From Entomortierella parvispora (taxonomy: Eukaryota; Mortierellomycota; Mortierellomycetes; Mortierellales; Mortierellaceae): a stretch of 64,000 nucleotides of DNA. Positions 20,659 through 31,182 of this stretch are shown here, piece after piece. The number at the start of each line of letters is the position of its first letter. Position 1 is the first letter of the stretch. Location: assembly GCA_963573315.1 (NCBI GenBank), contig OY752143.1, positions 1,364,001 to 1,428,000 of the forward strand, given 5' to 3'. The notes under the pieces are model-generated. The model searched no databases. It was given only the letters and a program-made list of their open reading frames with translations, and had not been told where the DNA came from. Made by a program: the position numbers and the translations under genes.

Positions 20659-22655
20659 TACCACATTCCTACGCAAAAAATCAGATTCACACTGATTGCA
20701 GCCATGGGTGTTTATTGGGCTGGATTCTTCAAGGTAACAAATATGAACAAGGCTGAAGAGCGCAACCACCGGAGGAGGCAGCAAGGACAAAAAGAACGCA
20801 GGATGACGGTCCAGACAGTAAGCCCGTGCTATGCTGTGCGCAGTGCCGATTATTTTGTGGACAGAGAGAAGCAGAGGTCAACATGGGAAGGGGGGGAGGG
20901 GCTCTCTGTTTTCTCTCGCGATTCTGTCCCTTCTTTGTCTTGAGGATTCTGGGAATCGAGTGAGGGCGAACGGGAGTAGCGCAGCGCAGTAGGAGATGAG
21001 AACGTCGGTGGATCTCTTGGTCAGCGTAAAAGGCTGCCTTGCAGCTCAAAGCAAACAACAAAGAAGGACACTATCTTGTCTCCTTCTGTCTGAGCTCTTC
21101 ACGTGGCGCAGGAGCGCTCTGAAGTGCGGTGGCCTTCTTTGCTGACTGAATTCGGACAGAACTTGCTGCTCTCAACTTTTGGGATGAAAGTTGTGTGTTG
21201 ACTCGGCCACGCTCCCCCGCCCCAGAGGCCAAGCGACAGGGGGGGATTGTGTTTGTGCACATCAGGATGGCTAATCCCTTTCTCCGAACTAAACAACAAG
21301 AGTCGCAGAATTACGACAGAATGAAGGAAAGACACATGGAAACTAACCGCTTTGTGGTTTGGCTACTCTCGTAGGACTATCTCTGTTTGCCTCGCCCATT
21401 ATCACCGCCAATTGTCCGTCTCTCACGCTCCAAATCGACCTGCCAAGAGTATGGATTTCCTAGCTCACATTCCACCAACGCCATTTCGGTTGCTCTCTTT
21501 CTCTACTGCCACCTTCTGACCACGGATCCAGCTTCCTGGAGTCCTTATACCCGCGAGCTCTCAATCTTTGGACTCATTGTCTATGCAGTTTCTATCGTCT
21601 ATGGTCGCCTGTACTGTGGAATGCACTCGATTACGGATTGCGTTGGAGGCTCCATGATTGGACTCACCATCTGGGCAACTCAGTGGACATTTCGCCATAC
21701 AATTGAATACTACATGGTCAGCCCCGTCTGGTGGGTGCCACCACTGGCGGTAGCCACTGGAATTTTCTTGGTCTCGATTATCCCCGACCCCATTGACGAC
21801 TGTCCATGCTTTGACGACTGTGTTGCCTTTATTGCCGTACTCATGGGCCTGATTCCTGCCAGTATCCACTTTGCATCAACCTCTTATTCCTCCAACTACC
21901 CCGTTTCCGCCACGATCCCTTATAGCTCGGACTTAGGTATCGTCAAGTCTGTGCTTCGATTGGTCTTTGGAGTGGGAACTTTGTTTGTTTGGCGTCTGGC
22001 AGCCAAGAAAGCGCTCTATGTCCTTTTGCCACCAGTCTACAAGCTCTTTAGCCTGCCATACCGCCCTCACTTCATTCCTGCCAGCACTTACAACACCCTC
22101 TCAACATATCCTATTGGCAAGGTTCCCTCCGTTATTGATTTGCCGAATATGACAGGCGACGTCGAGATTGTGGGTTTGCAGTCAGCCATGGATGTTCACG
22201 AAAAGTTTTCTTTGGCTGCAGCTGCGCAAGCTTTGGAGCAAGAAGGAGGACTGAGGGCTCGCAAGGCAGGAAATGGAAATGGAGTTCACGTGTCTGGCCA
22301 CCAGGAGATCAACATGGATGAGAAGCGCGATGAGAGCTCTCAGCACGGTCGCGACACATCGGTCGTAAGCAATGGATCGACTGAGTGCAGTGACGACTCT
22401 GGCACTGATAACGAGAAGAGGACACTGTACAATGGCCACCATCATCACTCTTTCCACTCCAAGGAGAGCACCAAGATCGAGGATGAGGCGGAGGCCCTCT
22501 TGAGGGTCGAACGTATGCACCCACCCAAGAGCCGCTTTGATGTTGATATTGTATCCAAGCTGGTTGTCTATGCTGGCATTGGTGCTTTGGCGGTGGATGG
22601 CATCCCCATCCTCTTTGAGATTGTAGGTCTCGGTTCTCCTGCTATCCGTATCTAG
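20093..22655 (+). CDS. LCB3: Sphingoid long-chain-base 1-phosphate phosphatase (PAP2 superfamily)
   Basis: Four exons: 20093-20281, 20412-20536, 20685-20733 and 21375-22655, 547 residues. The tripartite PAP2 signature is complete across the splices: K-DYLCLPRP (motif 1, Lys at the exon 3/4 junction), EYGFPSSHSTNA (motif 2, PSSH) and GRLYCGMHSITDCVGG (motif 3, with catalytic His and the following Asp). Several hydrophobic spans follow (LIVYAVSIVYG, AVATGIFLVSI and a C-terminal VVYAGIGALAVDGIPILF), as expected for an ER multi-pass enzyme. The ordering matches the LCB3/YSR3 and mammalian SGPP family, which dephosphorylate dihydrosphingosine- or sphingosine-1-phosphate. The last third is a hydrophilic, His-containing loop before the final membrane span. 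Intron 3 is long (641 nt). The symbol denotes family, not proven orthology. Confidence 0.9.
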
Positions 22656-23003
22656 AAAAGCCATTTGTTTCACTAGTCACCCTTCATCTCCAACCTATTT
22701 GCTGTTCCTATCCCAATTCTATACTTAATCAGTTACCCTTGTAATCTTACCTCTGCGCGTCATAAAAGACAATCCCCTGTTATAATCCAAAAGTTGGTCT
22801 ATCACCTTTTATTGTTTGAACCTTGCAAAGCGGTGTGGATGATCGCTGAGTTAGCGTTGCCTCAGGACCAAAAAACAGCTTGTGTTCCGACTGTTCTGAT
22901 CTGCTCCTTTCGTTGGGAGAGATGCATAGGAAATCCGCGCTAAGAAGATTTTGGACATTAATGTCAAGGATGAAAGTCCTCCCTCTCCCAAGGACATGCT
23001 GGA

Positions 23004-23027
23004 CATAGGAACATAGGAACATAGGAA
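23004..23027. repeat. (CATAGGAA)3 tandem octamer
   Basis: Three perfect 8-bp units lie in intergenic DNA. Confidence 0.75.
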
Positions 23028-23930
23028 CACACGCAATCTGGTAGTTTCGATAAAGAGTGATGGATGCTCCTTTCCCCCTCTCTCTCGTCATTTTTCTGTT
23101 GTTCCGTTTCCCCGTCTCCTCGTTGCATCTCGCTACAAATCGGTCGGTCTCTTCAACGGCTGAACTACATACTTTTCCTCTCCTCCACATCCCCTCTGCT
23201 CATTTTAATCATCCTCCCCAAAACACACCTATATAGTGTCTCTTCACGGTAAGGAGCGTCAAGTTCTTTGGAGAGGTTTTTTTTACCTATGTTTGTCCAT
23301 CTATAACTAGGAGACTTTCTTCCCAACCTTCGGCTTAATTGGATCTCCTGGTTGATAGGGAAGGGGGCCATCATCTCTACTGAGCGTTCGGGCATGGATC
23401 GGGAGTGCAGCTATGTGCTCAGATCCTTCCACTCTCCGTGCCATTATGAAAACACGCTATTGTTCATTAGTCTGATTTCATAGCATGCAGTGTATCCTTG
23501 GATTTACAAAACGACTTGGGTGGTTGGTGTCGGGAATTATAAGGAGAGAACCATGGATGCAGCTCGAAGGTGTTGACGATAACACTGTTTTTAGTTGCCT
23601 CGAGCAACCTCAGCTTTCTGGTTTTGTTGCTCTGTCTCTTCTCTTCTCTTCACAAGTCCACTTTTCTGTTTGGTCCGTGTTGCATCAAACCCCTCCCCTT
23701 CGCGAAGAACAAGGAACACGTCGGCACCTCTTGTTTCCTGGTAAATCACTCATAGTACACGCTCGATCCAACACATGAGAAGCACGCATCGCCCAGTTGA
23801 GAACACACTTTAAGTCTCGCTCTTTCCCCTTTCGACCCTCCATTCCTGGGAATCCTATTTTTCCTGGTTCCAAGTTCATTTGTAAAATGGTTGCTTGATG
23901 ACGGAAGGAGGGACGGAAGGGGAATGACGT

Positions 23931-23956
23931 TGGATTGTCATCTTGGATTGTCATCT
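23931..23956. repeat. 13-bp tandem duplication
   Basis: TGGATTGTCATCT occurs twice back to back in intergenic DNA. Confidence 0.7.
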
Positions 23957-24498
23957 TCCAGTTCATCCTACGCCTATGTTCTTTTTGTCTTATCAACCGA
24001 ACCGCGCGTCACTTTCCTCTTTCACGTTTTTTTGCTTCTGGGCTTATTGTTGATAACTTTCTGAAGGTCTTCGCCTAAACCTGTTCTTGTGGCTGTGTCT
24101 TGAACAACAAAGGGTCATGAGAATGTCGCACGAAAAAACGAAAAGCCTGACATTCCAACTGAAAGACGTGGACGCACAGACCCGCAAAATCATGACAATG
24201 TCGTCATTTCGCGCCCTTTTTTATCTCGTCTTTCGAAACAGATCGCGAAGCCAGAGAGACACGTCTGAGGCAATTGAACGATATGAGAATAATCGCAGAC
24301 GCACCTTGTTTCTTACCTTTCTTCGTCTTTTGTTCTCTCTCTTTGACTTTATCAGCAAACCTACATTGGAAGACCATTCCAGCAAAACAACGCAGCCCCA
24401 AGTCGAGACAAACTGAAATCTACCGGCACTGTTTACAGCATCCCATTCGCATTCCCAAAAACACATGCCAACAACTTCGTTCATTTCATAATCATACC

Positions 24499-27400
24499 AT
24501 GTTGCCCACCACAAACACAAGGCAACCCTTGACGGATAGTTTCCGTCCACGGGCCACAGAGGATAGGATGGAGGCTGGTCCTCCACCCAAACGCCCCTCG
24601 ATACGTTCCGTTTCCTCACCAGTTACATCTTCTGTACCGCTGCCGATCGATTCTACTTATCCACAACATCCGCCCCTACCTCACTGTCGCTCCTCAGTAT
24701 GGCCCCCTTCCTTTCAACGGTCCAGGGCCATCTCTTCATCCGATATCATCTCCCACTCTGACTTTAGTCGACGATCCAAATCCAGTCGCCGTACCTGTCC
24801 ATCAGGAGGAGCGGGCGTTGGTAGCTTAGGAGATCCAGGAGTAAATTCTCGAGCCAGTCTAAATCAGGATCACGATGAAAAGATGGCTTATCAAAGCGAC
24901 AGAGGGGAAAGAAGAGGCGGTAGCGGTGGCAGCTGTCGAGGAGATGAGTGTGCACAAGAACGTGGAGAATCCATGATAGATGTGACAGATCAGTCATCCG
25001 ACGATGCAGAGCGGACCATGGGCCTGGGTAGCGCAATTCTGATGGTAATGACATGGTATGACTAACAAGCTTTAAATACCAGACAAAACAAAAAAACGGG
25101 GATATAGAAGAGGGCAAATCTCCCTTAAGAGAACTAACCATGGATGTCGTGGGTACTCGCGCGTGTTCACGATTTTTTTTTCCTTACTTTGTAGATCATT
25201 GGAACACTCATCGGAACAGGAATCTTTGCTTCTCCAGGACCATTGTTCGACGTGATGCACTGCCCACAGACCGCGTTCATTATTTGGGCGGCCGCCGGAA
25301 TTGTTTGTCTCATTGGCGCCTACGCCTACGCAGAGCTTGGCACCATGTTCCCGGAATCTGGAGGAGATTTTCAGTATCTACGACGCGCCTACGGTAAAAA
25401 GATGGCTTTGGTTTTTGGCTGGTCCTTTATCACTGTCCTCAACCCAATCGGGACCGCAGGCATCGCAGGAGTTCTAGGACGGTATTCAGTGGATATGATC
25501 ACTTATTTCGAGACAGGTAACAGTGTTGGTCTTGGCGCTGGAGGCGACGGTGGGAGAAGAGTCCCAAACGGCGGTCAGGTTGAGATTGGACCCCATGGTC
25601 AAAAACTGTTGAAGCGTTTTAAAGATCGACGGCTTCTCAACGGATCAACAACTGTGGCGACGAGCAACACGGCGATGATAGCTAAGAGGTTCCTGGATGG
25701 AGATGCCGCTGAGGGGAGAAAGGGCCAAGATAGTAAAAGCGGGTACGATGATGGCAAAGACCTGTATTATTCCTACGAAATGGATGATGATGACATGAGC
25801 TTGTACGACAAGTTTCCGAGGCAGTCATTGTATATCCCCGACTCCTCTTCCCAATTCCCTGAACTACAACAAGGGTTTGTTCAAAATGATCAAAGAGAAG
25901 GCAATCAGTCACCGAACATGGCGCCAAGTTTCCCGAAACCACCTCTGCCACCGAACCACAATGGCGAGGCTCCACCAAAACCAGGAATGGGACCAGATGG
26001 GAAACCTCTGTTGCCAACATTCCATGCCGACGATATGCCCATCAAAATCCGACTCTTCTCAATTGCAGCCATTGTGATAATGGGACTAATCAACATCTGC
26101 TTCAAACATGGCGGAAAGTGGGCTAGCAACATCTTGGCCATCTTCAAGATTGCAGGGATGATGGTTCTCATCGGCATCGGAGCCGCTCAGGCGATCAAGA
26201 CTCATAATCAATCGGAGACACTCAAAATCCCAATGCGACAGTGCAGTCACAACGTTCTTGACTATGTCAGCGCGCTATGCTACGCGTTCTTTGCAGTAAG
26301 TGTCCTTCCTTACCCATTCCAAAGGTTCATTTGTCCATACCAGCCACCTTCAATGTATCCTGACTTTCCTCTCTTTGATCGATCAATTATAGTTCAATGG
26401 CTTTAACAACATCAATCTCGGGTTGGGCGAACTTCGCGATCCAGACAGAAATCTCAAGCGAGCAGTGCTCTTTGCCTTGCCCCTTGTCACAGCCTTGTTC
26501 CTTCTCGCCAACTTTTCGTTCTTTTCTATCCTCTCCTCTTACGATCTTCGGCACGTTCACTCTCTGTCCCTTCACGCAGGTCACACCGTTCTGGGTCAAC
26601 CTGGTGGTTTCTTAATGGCCGGGACCGTCGTGGCCTCGGCCCTCGGCTCAATCAACGCCAACATCTGGGCCGGCTCACGACTCCTCGTTATCCTCGCCAA
26701 GGACGACACGGTAGTTCCCTATTTCTTTTCGAAAATCTGGAGTCGCCGTGGGACCGCAGCCATGGCCATGTCGGTCCTTATCTTCCAAGCCTCTGTGCAC
26801 GCAATGCTCAATCTGGATTTCAAGACTTTTTCAAAGATTTATTCTGCGGTGGGTTGGTGGTGGTATGGTCTATCGATCGCTGGATTGTTGTATCTGAGAA
26901 AACAGATGCCCCAGATACTAAGACCGGTCAAGATTTGGTGGCCGCTAGCCCTGACATTTGTGCTGACCGCGTTCTTTTTGGTCGTGGGAGCTCTCATATT
27001 GGCATTTAAGAGTGTTGGCTATTCTCCATCTTCGGCCGGATCAGCAAATGGACACATGTCGCGTACCAACAAGATGACTAGAAGAGACGTCGTCCAACCT
27101 TCATCTTTGAGGGGAGGCGGTAGTAGTAGTGGAGGAGAACGAGGAGTGAGAAGCAAGTATCTTGGTGACACTGACGATAACGACGATGACGAAGGGGAGG
27201 GAGATCTCGATGGAACAACGCAAGGACCAGCAAGCCGGTTCGTACCCGTGATCATGTTTGCTGCCGTGGCAGGACTGGTGCTCTTGATTATCCCAGCCTA
27301 TTATGGAACCAGGGCGCTCAAGAGACGGAGAGAACGGCGCAGAGCCAAAAAAGAGGCTCAGGCGGAGGCTTTAAGAGCAGATGAAACAGCGGGAGTGCTG

Positions 27401-28468
27401 ACAGGGGACTGTCGAGGGCCTCGCGATGACGACTGCATCGATGGTAATTCCAGTCATTCCAGTGATAGCTGTTGTGGAAGCAGCTCCAGCAACGATGAGC
27501 ATTCGGGTGAATCAAATCCTGGATTGAACGAAAAGTTTAGCCCAGACCGCGACATTTACGAGAAGCTGCGGCAGGCTTATCCTCATCCAGATCCTGTCTG
27601 GGGCCCTCTTGCATTACAGGAACGATCCTTTGACAAGAGTCGTCGAGACTCCAGTGCGTCTTCTGTCACTCTCGTAGATGAAACGACAGGCGAACGACTT
27701 CATCGGAGCCACCGCCGCCATCATCACCATCAGCATCCCCATCGACATCACCGACGACATTCCCGTCGACAACATTCGGGTCTCCTGTCCAAGCAGTCTT
27801 CCCTCGAGGATTGCTGTTTGTTTAGTGGTAGAAAGGGATTAATAATCGAGCACGCAGATGAAGGAAATTGGCCAGAGCCAGCGCGGATCAAGAGCTTGCG
27901 CGCTACAAGTCTGGAGTACCTCTGCCATCAAAGTCTTGATGCTGGCCCGCCAACAGAGGTTGCGGTTGATGACAGTTTGATGAGTGCTCGAAGGATCACT
28001 CGCCAGTTATCTTCCATGACCGTCTTTGGCGACTTGGATGTGGTTGGATCAGGAAGTGGTAGTAGCCGCAATGGTTCCTCCAGTGGGTCCAGTTCCGTCA
28101 GGATTGCAGCAGAGACGGACGAGCCCGATCCTTTCTCTACCTCTACCTCTTCAGTGTTTGTGCCTTGCGGTCCAGAGCATCCATTCGACCATCACTCAAA
28201 CCAGCAGCTATCATTGCTGGTACCTGGCACACAGACCTGCCCATCGCCTTTGTCGAGTCCCTCTCCACAGCGAGTTCGACCAAGCAGCCAACAACTCGAT
28301 GAGAATCATCCGACACGATCGTTCTCTCCTTTTGCTCTTCCGACGACCGTGCGGAATCTGACACCGCCATCGCCCTTCCGAGCCATCATTAACGAGCGAC
28401 TAGGATCGCGGCCCTCAGAGATAACCCTTGCCGAGGAAGACATGGATAGCGCAAGGACAGAGCAGTAG
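24499..28468 (+). CDS. APC-superfamily amino-acid transporter (LAT/MUP1-like) with giant tails
   Basis: Three exons: 24499-25044, 25195-26295 and 26393-28468, all phase 0, 1,240 residues. A disordered N-terminus of about 170 residues precedes TM1, whose conserved turn is IGTLIGTGIFASPG. TM2-TM3 follow (FIIWAAAGIVCLIGAYAYAE, then ELGTMFPESGGDFQYLRRAY), a signature of L-type and MUP1-like carriers. TM6-TM8 carry GFNNINLGLGELRDP and GTVVASALGSINANIWAGSR. Two features are unusual. A hydrophilic insert of about 170 residues lies between early membrane spans (nt about 25520-26040). The C-terminal region is about 480 residues, holding an extra membrane span (VIMFAAVAGLVLLIIPAYYG) and a His/Arg-rich cluster (HHHHQHPHRHHRRH). 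Family function is exchange or uptake of neutral amino acids or methionine; substrate cannot be read from sequence. The upstream ATG choice is provisional. Confidence 0.85.
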
Positions 28469-28697
28469 TGGAATGAACCTGGCTGGAATCATAAAACAAG
28501 CATTTCGGGTGGCTTAGCTACCAAGCCCAAATTTGTCTTCCTATTGTTTGCCACCAACGCCCAAAGTGTCCATTTCTCACCGTTCATCCCATTCATCCAT
28601 TCACTCATTCTGCCATTCCTTTCGCCGTTTAGTCCGTCATCCACCGATACCCCACCAACGACCAACCCCCAAGAGATCAAAAAGAGCGTAGAAAGCC

Positions 28698-31127
28698 ATG
28701 GAATCTTCTTTCGAGCGGCAGCAGCGTTCTGAGTCCCAAGACCCACGACTCCGAACCCTCAACGTTTTGTCTCCATCACAAGCAACTCCATCTGCGAATC
28801 CCATTGTCCCTGAGGCGACAATACAGTTCAAGCATGCCCACAGTAACAATAGAGGCGGTCCGAGCGCGTCTGGCATGGACGAAAATTTAGATCTTCCGCC
28901 CCTGAACCAACGACAGACACTGCGATCGTTGCAGTGGAGGTTTAAGCATAGTGAACGACAGAACGCGCATCTAGAAAAACAACTAGATTCTCTTCTACAA
29001 GAGCCTAAAGAAGACCAGCTGCTTCACAGAGAGCCGCAACCGCAGTTCACATCAACTCCTCGTCTAGGAGAGCGTAGTCAGAGTCAACGAGAACCACAAG
29101 GACTGCAAGAGCAACAGCAGCAACAGCGAGCCCAGGGGCAAGAGCTGCAGCAACAACAACCTCAGGAGCCACAACAACAAAATACCCAACGATTTCAACA
29201 TGTACCTGAGCAACAACAGAAGCAGGAGGGGATGTGGACTGAACTGGACAAGCAAGATTCCAGGTCCATGACCGAGCTTCAAGTCCGCGATATCAATCAT
29301 CTGCTGAAGGAAATGAGTCTCCTCGACCTGGATAGATCCGATCCACCGGAATTCAAGGATGAGTCCAATCCGACAGGGGAGGAAATCCAGGCACTTTTGC
29401 TTTTCTACAAGGACAAGCTTCGGAAATGTTGCCACCTCAAGGCAACAGTCCACATCCGATTCACTCGAATTGAAGATAGTATTCGGAAACTCGCCACGTT
29501 CGACCGAACGTTTCTCGAAAAGGCTTGTAAGCAACTCCAGGAACGGAAGGAGCACACCATGATTCTGCTCGGAAACGAAATGAATGGACTCAGAAACGAC
29601 ATCGAGTCCTTGACTGAGATCCTGGTCTACATGACCGATTTTGACAAGACCCGGGAGGAAGAAGCCAGGCTTGAACTTGTTTCGAAATCCAGGACAACCA
29701 TCCGCTGGAACCCCGCCATCCCAGAGCATAATTGTCTTCATGACATCTTTGGATTCGAAGATATCCCGGTTATTATGGGTACGGACGATATTAATTACGA
29801 AGGACTCGCGCTTCGCGACTTTGAGGGGGCTCCATCTCTGGATCTGGAAGTATCAGATTTTGCAACTGAGTCGCAGTTGATCGACAACTTGGTTGACAAT
29901 GTCTCCACCTTTGTGATTCTATTCGAGTCATTTTATCGCGAGAAACTTCGCATCCTTTTTGAGCATCTTGCCTGGAGGTACACCTTGCAGGCTCTACATG
30001 TTCAGCATGACGTCGACGTCCAACTGCGCTATTTAGGCCACATAAAGAAAATCCCAAAGACAGTCAGGTCGTGGAGCCAAGCGAAATCGGCACTTCTTAA
30101 GGCCATAGGGTTGGATATGCTTCGACCGCATTTGATCCGGAAGATCCTTCTCATGACGCCGGATCCAAAGGAGCCGTTCACCAATTTTTCAGCCCGAATT
30201 TCACCACTACTAGATGCAGCGGATATATCTGACACTGGGAGTAGTTTGCTCATCATGTCCATAGTGAACCTGTTGTCCGACTATGGCGTTCAGATTGTCC
30301 TGAATGAGTACGGGTCATTTGACGCGATCCCTTCATTGGCAGGTTTCCTCGAGCTGTTAAACACCACTCCTAATGTTCTTGGAGAGCCTCGTACGGACAG
30401 GACTCACCTCTTCCTTTTGAGGTATGGAGGTTCCAAGGGAGCTAGTATTGTCCGAAAAGCAATACAGACGCGGGAAGCAGCTCCTGCAATACAGAAGCAG
30501 GAAGTAGCTCCTGCGGTACAAACGCGGGAAGCAGCTCCCGCAATACAGACTCGGGAAGCAGCTCCTGCAATGCAGACGCGGGAAGCGGCTCCTGCAATAC
30601 AGACGCGGGAAGCAGTTTCTGCATTACAGACACGGGCTATCAGAGAATACCTCGACAAAGACTTTCGCGATTTCAATAATCGTAAATCCAGCAACTCGAC
30701 CAATCCATCTCCCGTCAGTAGCCCCACTGTTGAAGTCGACAACAACCCATCTCTGAGGCAACAGAAGAGGCCCCATTTTTCGAACGATGCCGACAATGAA
30801 AGCCCTGTAGGCAATAGCAGTCAACACCACGGTAGTTACGACGATTACAGCGACCATGATACGGGCTATTCCCGTAACTACTCTCCCCCTCAATCGCTGA
30901 CGAGGAATAGCAACAAAAAATCCAGGCATAATACCAACACCAACTCTAACTCCTTGACCACTTTCAACAACTCAAGAAGCAGAAAGAAAGGGGTTCGTGA
31001 TCCTTGTACTTATACCGCAAAGTGCCGGAACATGCCTTACAAGCATGAAGCCTCCGAGTGCTACATAATGCTGGCGGATATGAGGGCATCACCATCAGAC
31101 GTGAAAGAAAGGTCTTTTTCTCCCTGA
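28698..31127 (+). CDS. Stand-alone Gag-like protein (capsid-like domain, repeats, Cys/His tail)
   Basis: This is an intronless frame of 809 residues with an ATG in CCATGG context. The N-terminus is disordered, with a Gln-rich block (about 120-180). Residues about 200-330 are helical and charged (DKLRKCCHLKATVHIRFTRI and following). Residues about 400-575 form an alpha-helical region whose PDPKEPFTNFSARISPLLDA (about 487-506) resembles the major homology region of retroelement capsids: an acidic-Pro-Phe turn, then an aromatic, Arg and Leu helix. A nonapeptide repeat, IQTREAAPA-like, runs 6.5 times at about 588-646. A Cys/His cluster (Cys770, Cys776, His783, Cys788) sits where Gag proteins carry a zinc knuckle, though its C-x5-C-x6-H-x4-C spacing is not canonical. 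No protease, reverse transcriptase or integrase frame is present, and I found no long terminal repeats. Domesticated Gag versus orphan element cannot be decided here. The next gene's stop is only 56 nt away, convergent. Confidence 0.6.
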   Translation: MESSFERQQRSESQDPRLRTLNVLSPSQATPSANPIVPEATIQFKHAHSNNRGGPSASGMDENLDLPPLNQRQTLRSLQWRFKHSERQNAHLEKQLDSLLQEPKEDQLLHREPQPQFTSTPRLGERSQSQREPQGLQEQQQQQRAQGQELQQQQPQEPQQQNTQRFQHVPEQQQKQEGMWTELDKQDSRSMTELQVRDINHLLKEMSLLDLDRSDPPEFKDESNPTGEEIQALLLFYKDKLRKCCHLKATVHIRFTRIEDSIRKLATFDRTFLEKACKQLQERKEHTMILLGNEMNGLRNDIESLTEILVYMTDFDKTREEEARLELVSKSRTTIRWNPAIPEHNCLHDIFGFEDIPVIMGTDDINYEGLALRDFEGAPSLDLEVSDFATESQLIDNLVDNVSTFVILFESFYREKLRILFEHLAWRYTLQALHVQHDVDVQLRYLGHIKKIPKTVRSWSQAKSALLKAIGLDMLRPHLIRKILLMTPDPKEPFTNFSARISPLLDAADISDTGSSLLIMSIVNLLSDYGVQIVLNEYGSFDAIPSLAGFLELLNTTPNVLGEPRTDRTHLFLLRYGGSKGASIVRKAIQTREAAPAIQKQEVAPAVQTREAAPAIQTREAAPAMQTREAAPAIQTREAVSALQTRAIREYLDKDFRDFNNRKSSNSTNPSPVSSPTVEVDNNPSLRQQKRPHFSNDADNESPVGNSSQHHGSYDDYSDHDTGYSRNYSPPQSLTRNSNKKSRHNTNTNSNSLTTFNNSRSRKKGVRDPCTYTAKCRNMPYKHEASECYIMLADMRASPSDVKERSFSP
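30459..30635 (+). repeat. 27-bp coding minisatellite (nonapeptide repeat)
   Basis: Six full 27-bp units and a partial seventh run in frame inside the Gag-like gene. Each encodes a variant of A-I-Q-T-R-E-A-A-P. Most changes between units are single-base, so expansion looks fairly recent. Confidence 0.85.
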
Positions 31128-31148
31128 TATGTACATGCCCCCATTTGA

Positions 31149-31154
31149 AATAAA
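31149..31154 (+). terminator. AATAAA signal in 55-nt convergent gap
   Basis: AATAAA lies 22 nt after the Gag-like stop. The facing histone-chaperone gene ends at 31183, so the two 3' UTRs almost certainly overlap. Confidence 0.4.
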
Positions 31155-31182
31155 AACCTCACATCAATAAGAATATTTATTT

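Larger units (their letters stand above)
22656..24498. other. Long intergenic region (1.84 kb), no gene supported
   Basis: I see no credible gene. It contains the 3' flank of the phosphatase, three CATAGGAA units at 23004-23027, a 13-bp doublet (TGGATTGTCATCT) at 23931-23956, and presumably the upstream region of the transporter. Minus-strand frames near 22780-23190 and 24221-24619 have no family-like features. Confidence 0.55.

Noticed and set aside
22780-23190. Minus-strand frame in the 1.84-kb intergenic region
   Set aside because: No motif, no splice context and short tandem repeats inside; most likely chance.
28469-31182. LTRs around the Gag-like gene
   Set aside because: The flanks are only 229 and 55 nt, show no shared sequence that I can see, and have no TG...CA boxed repeat, primer-binding site or polypurine tract.
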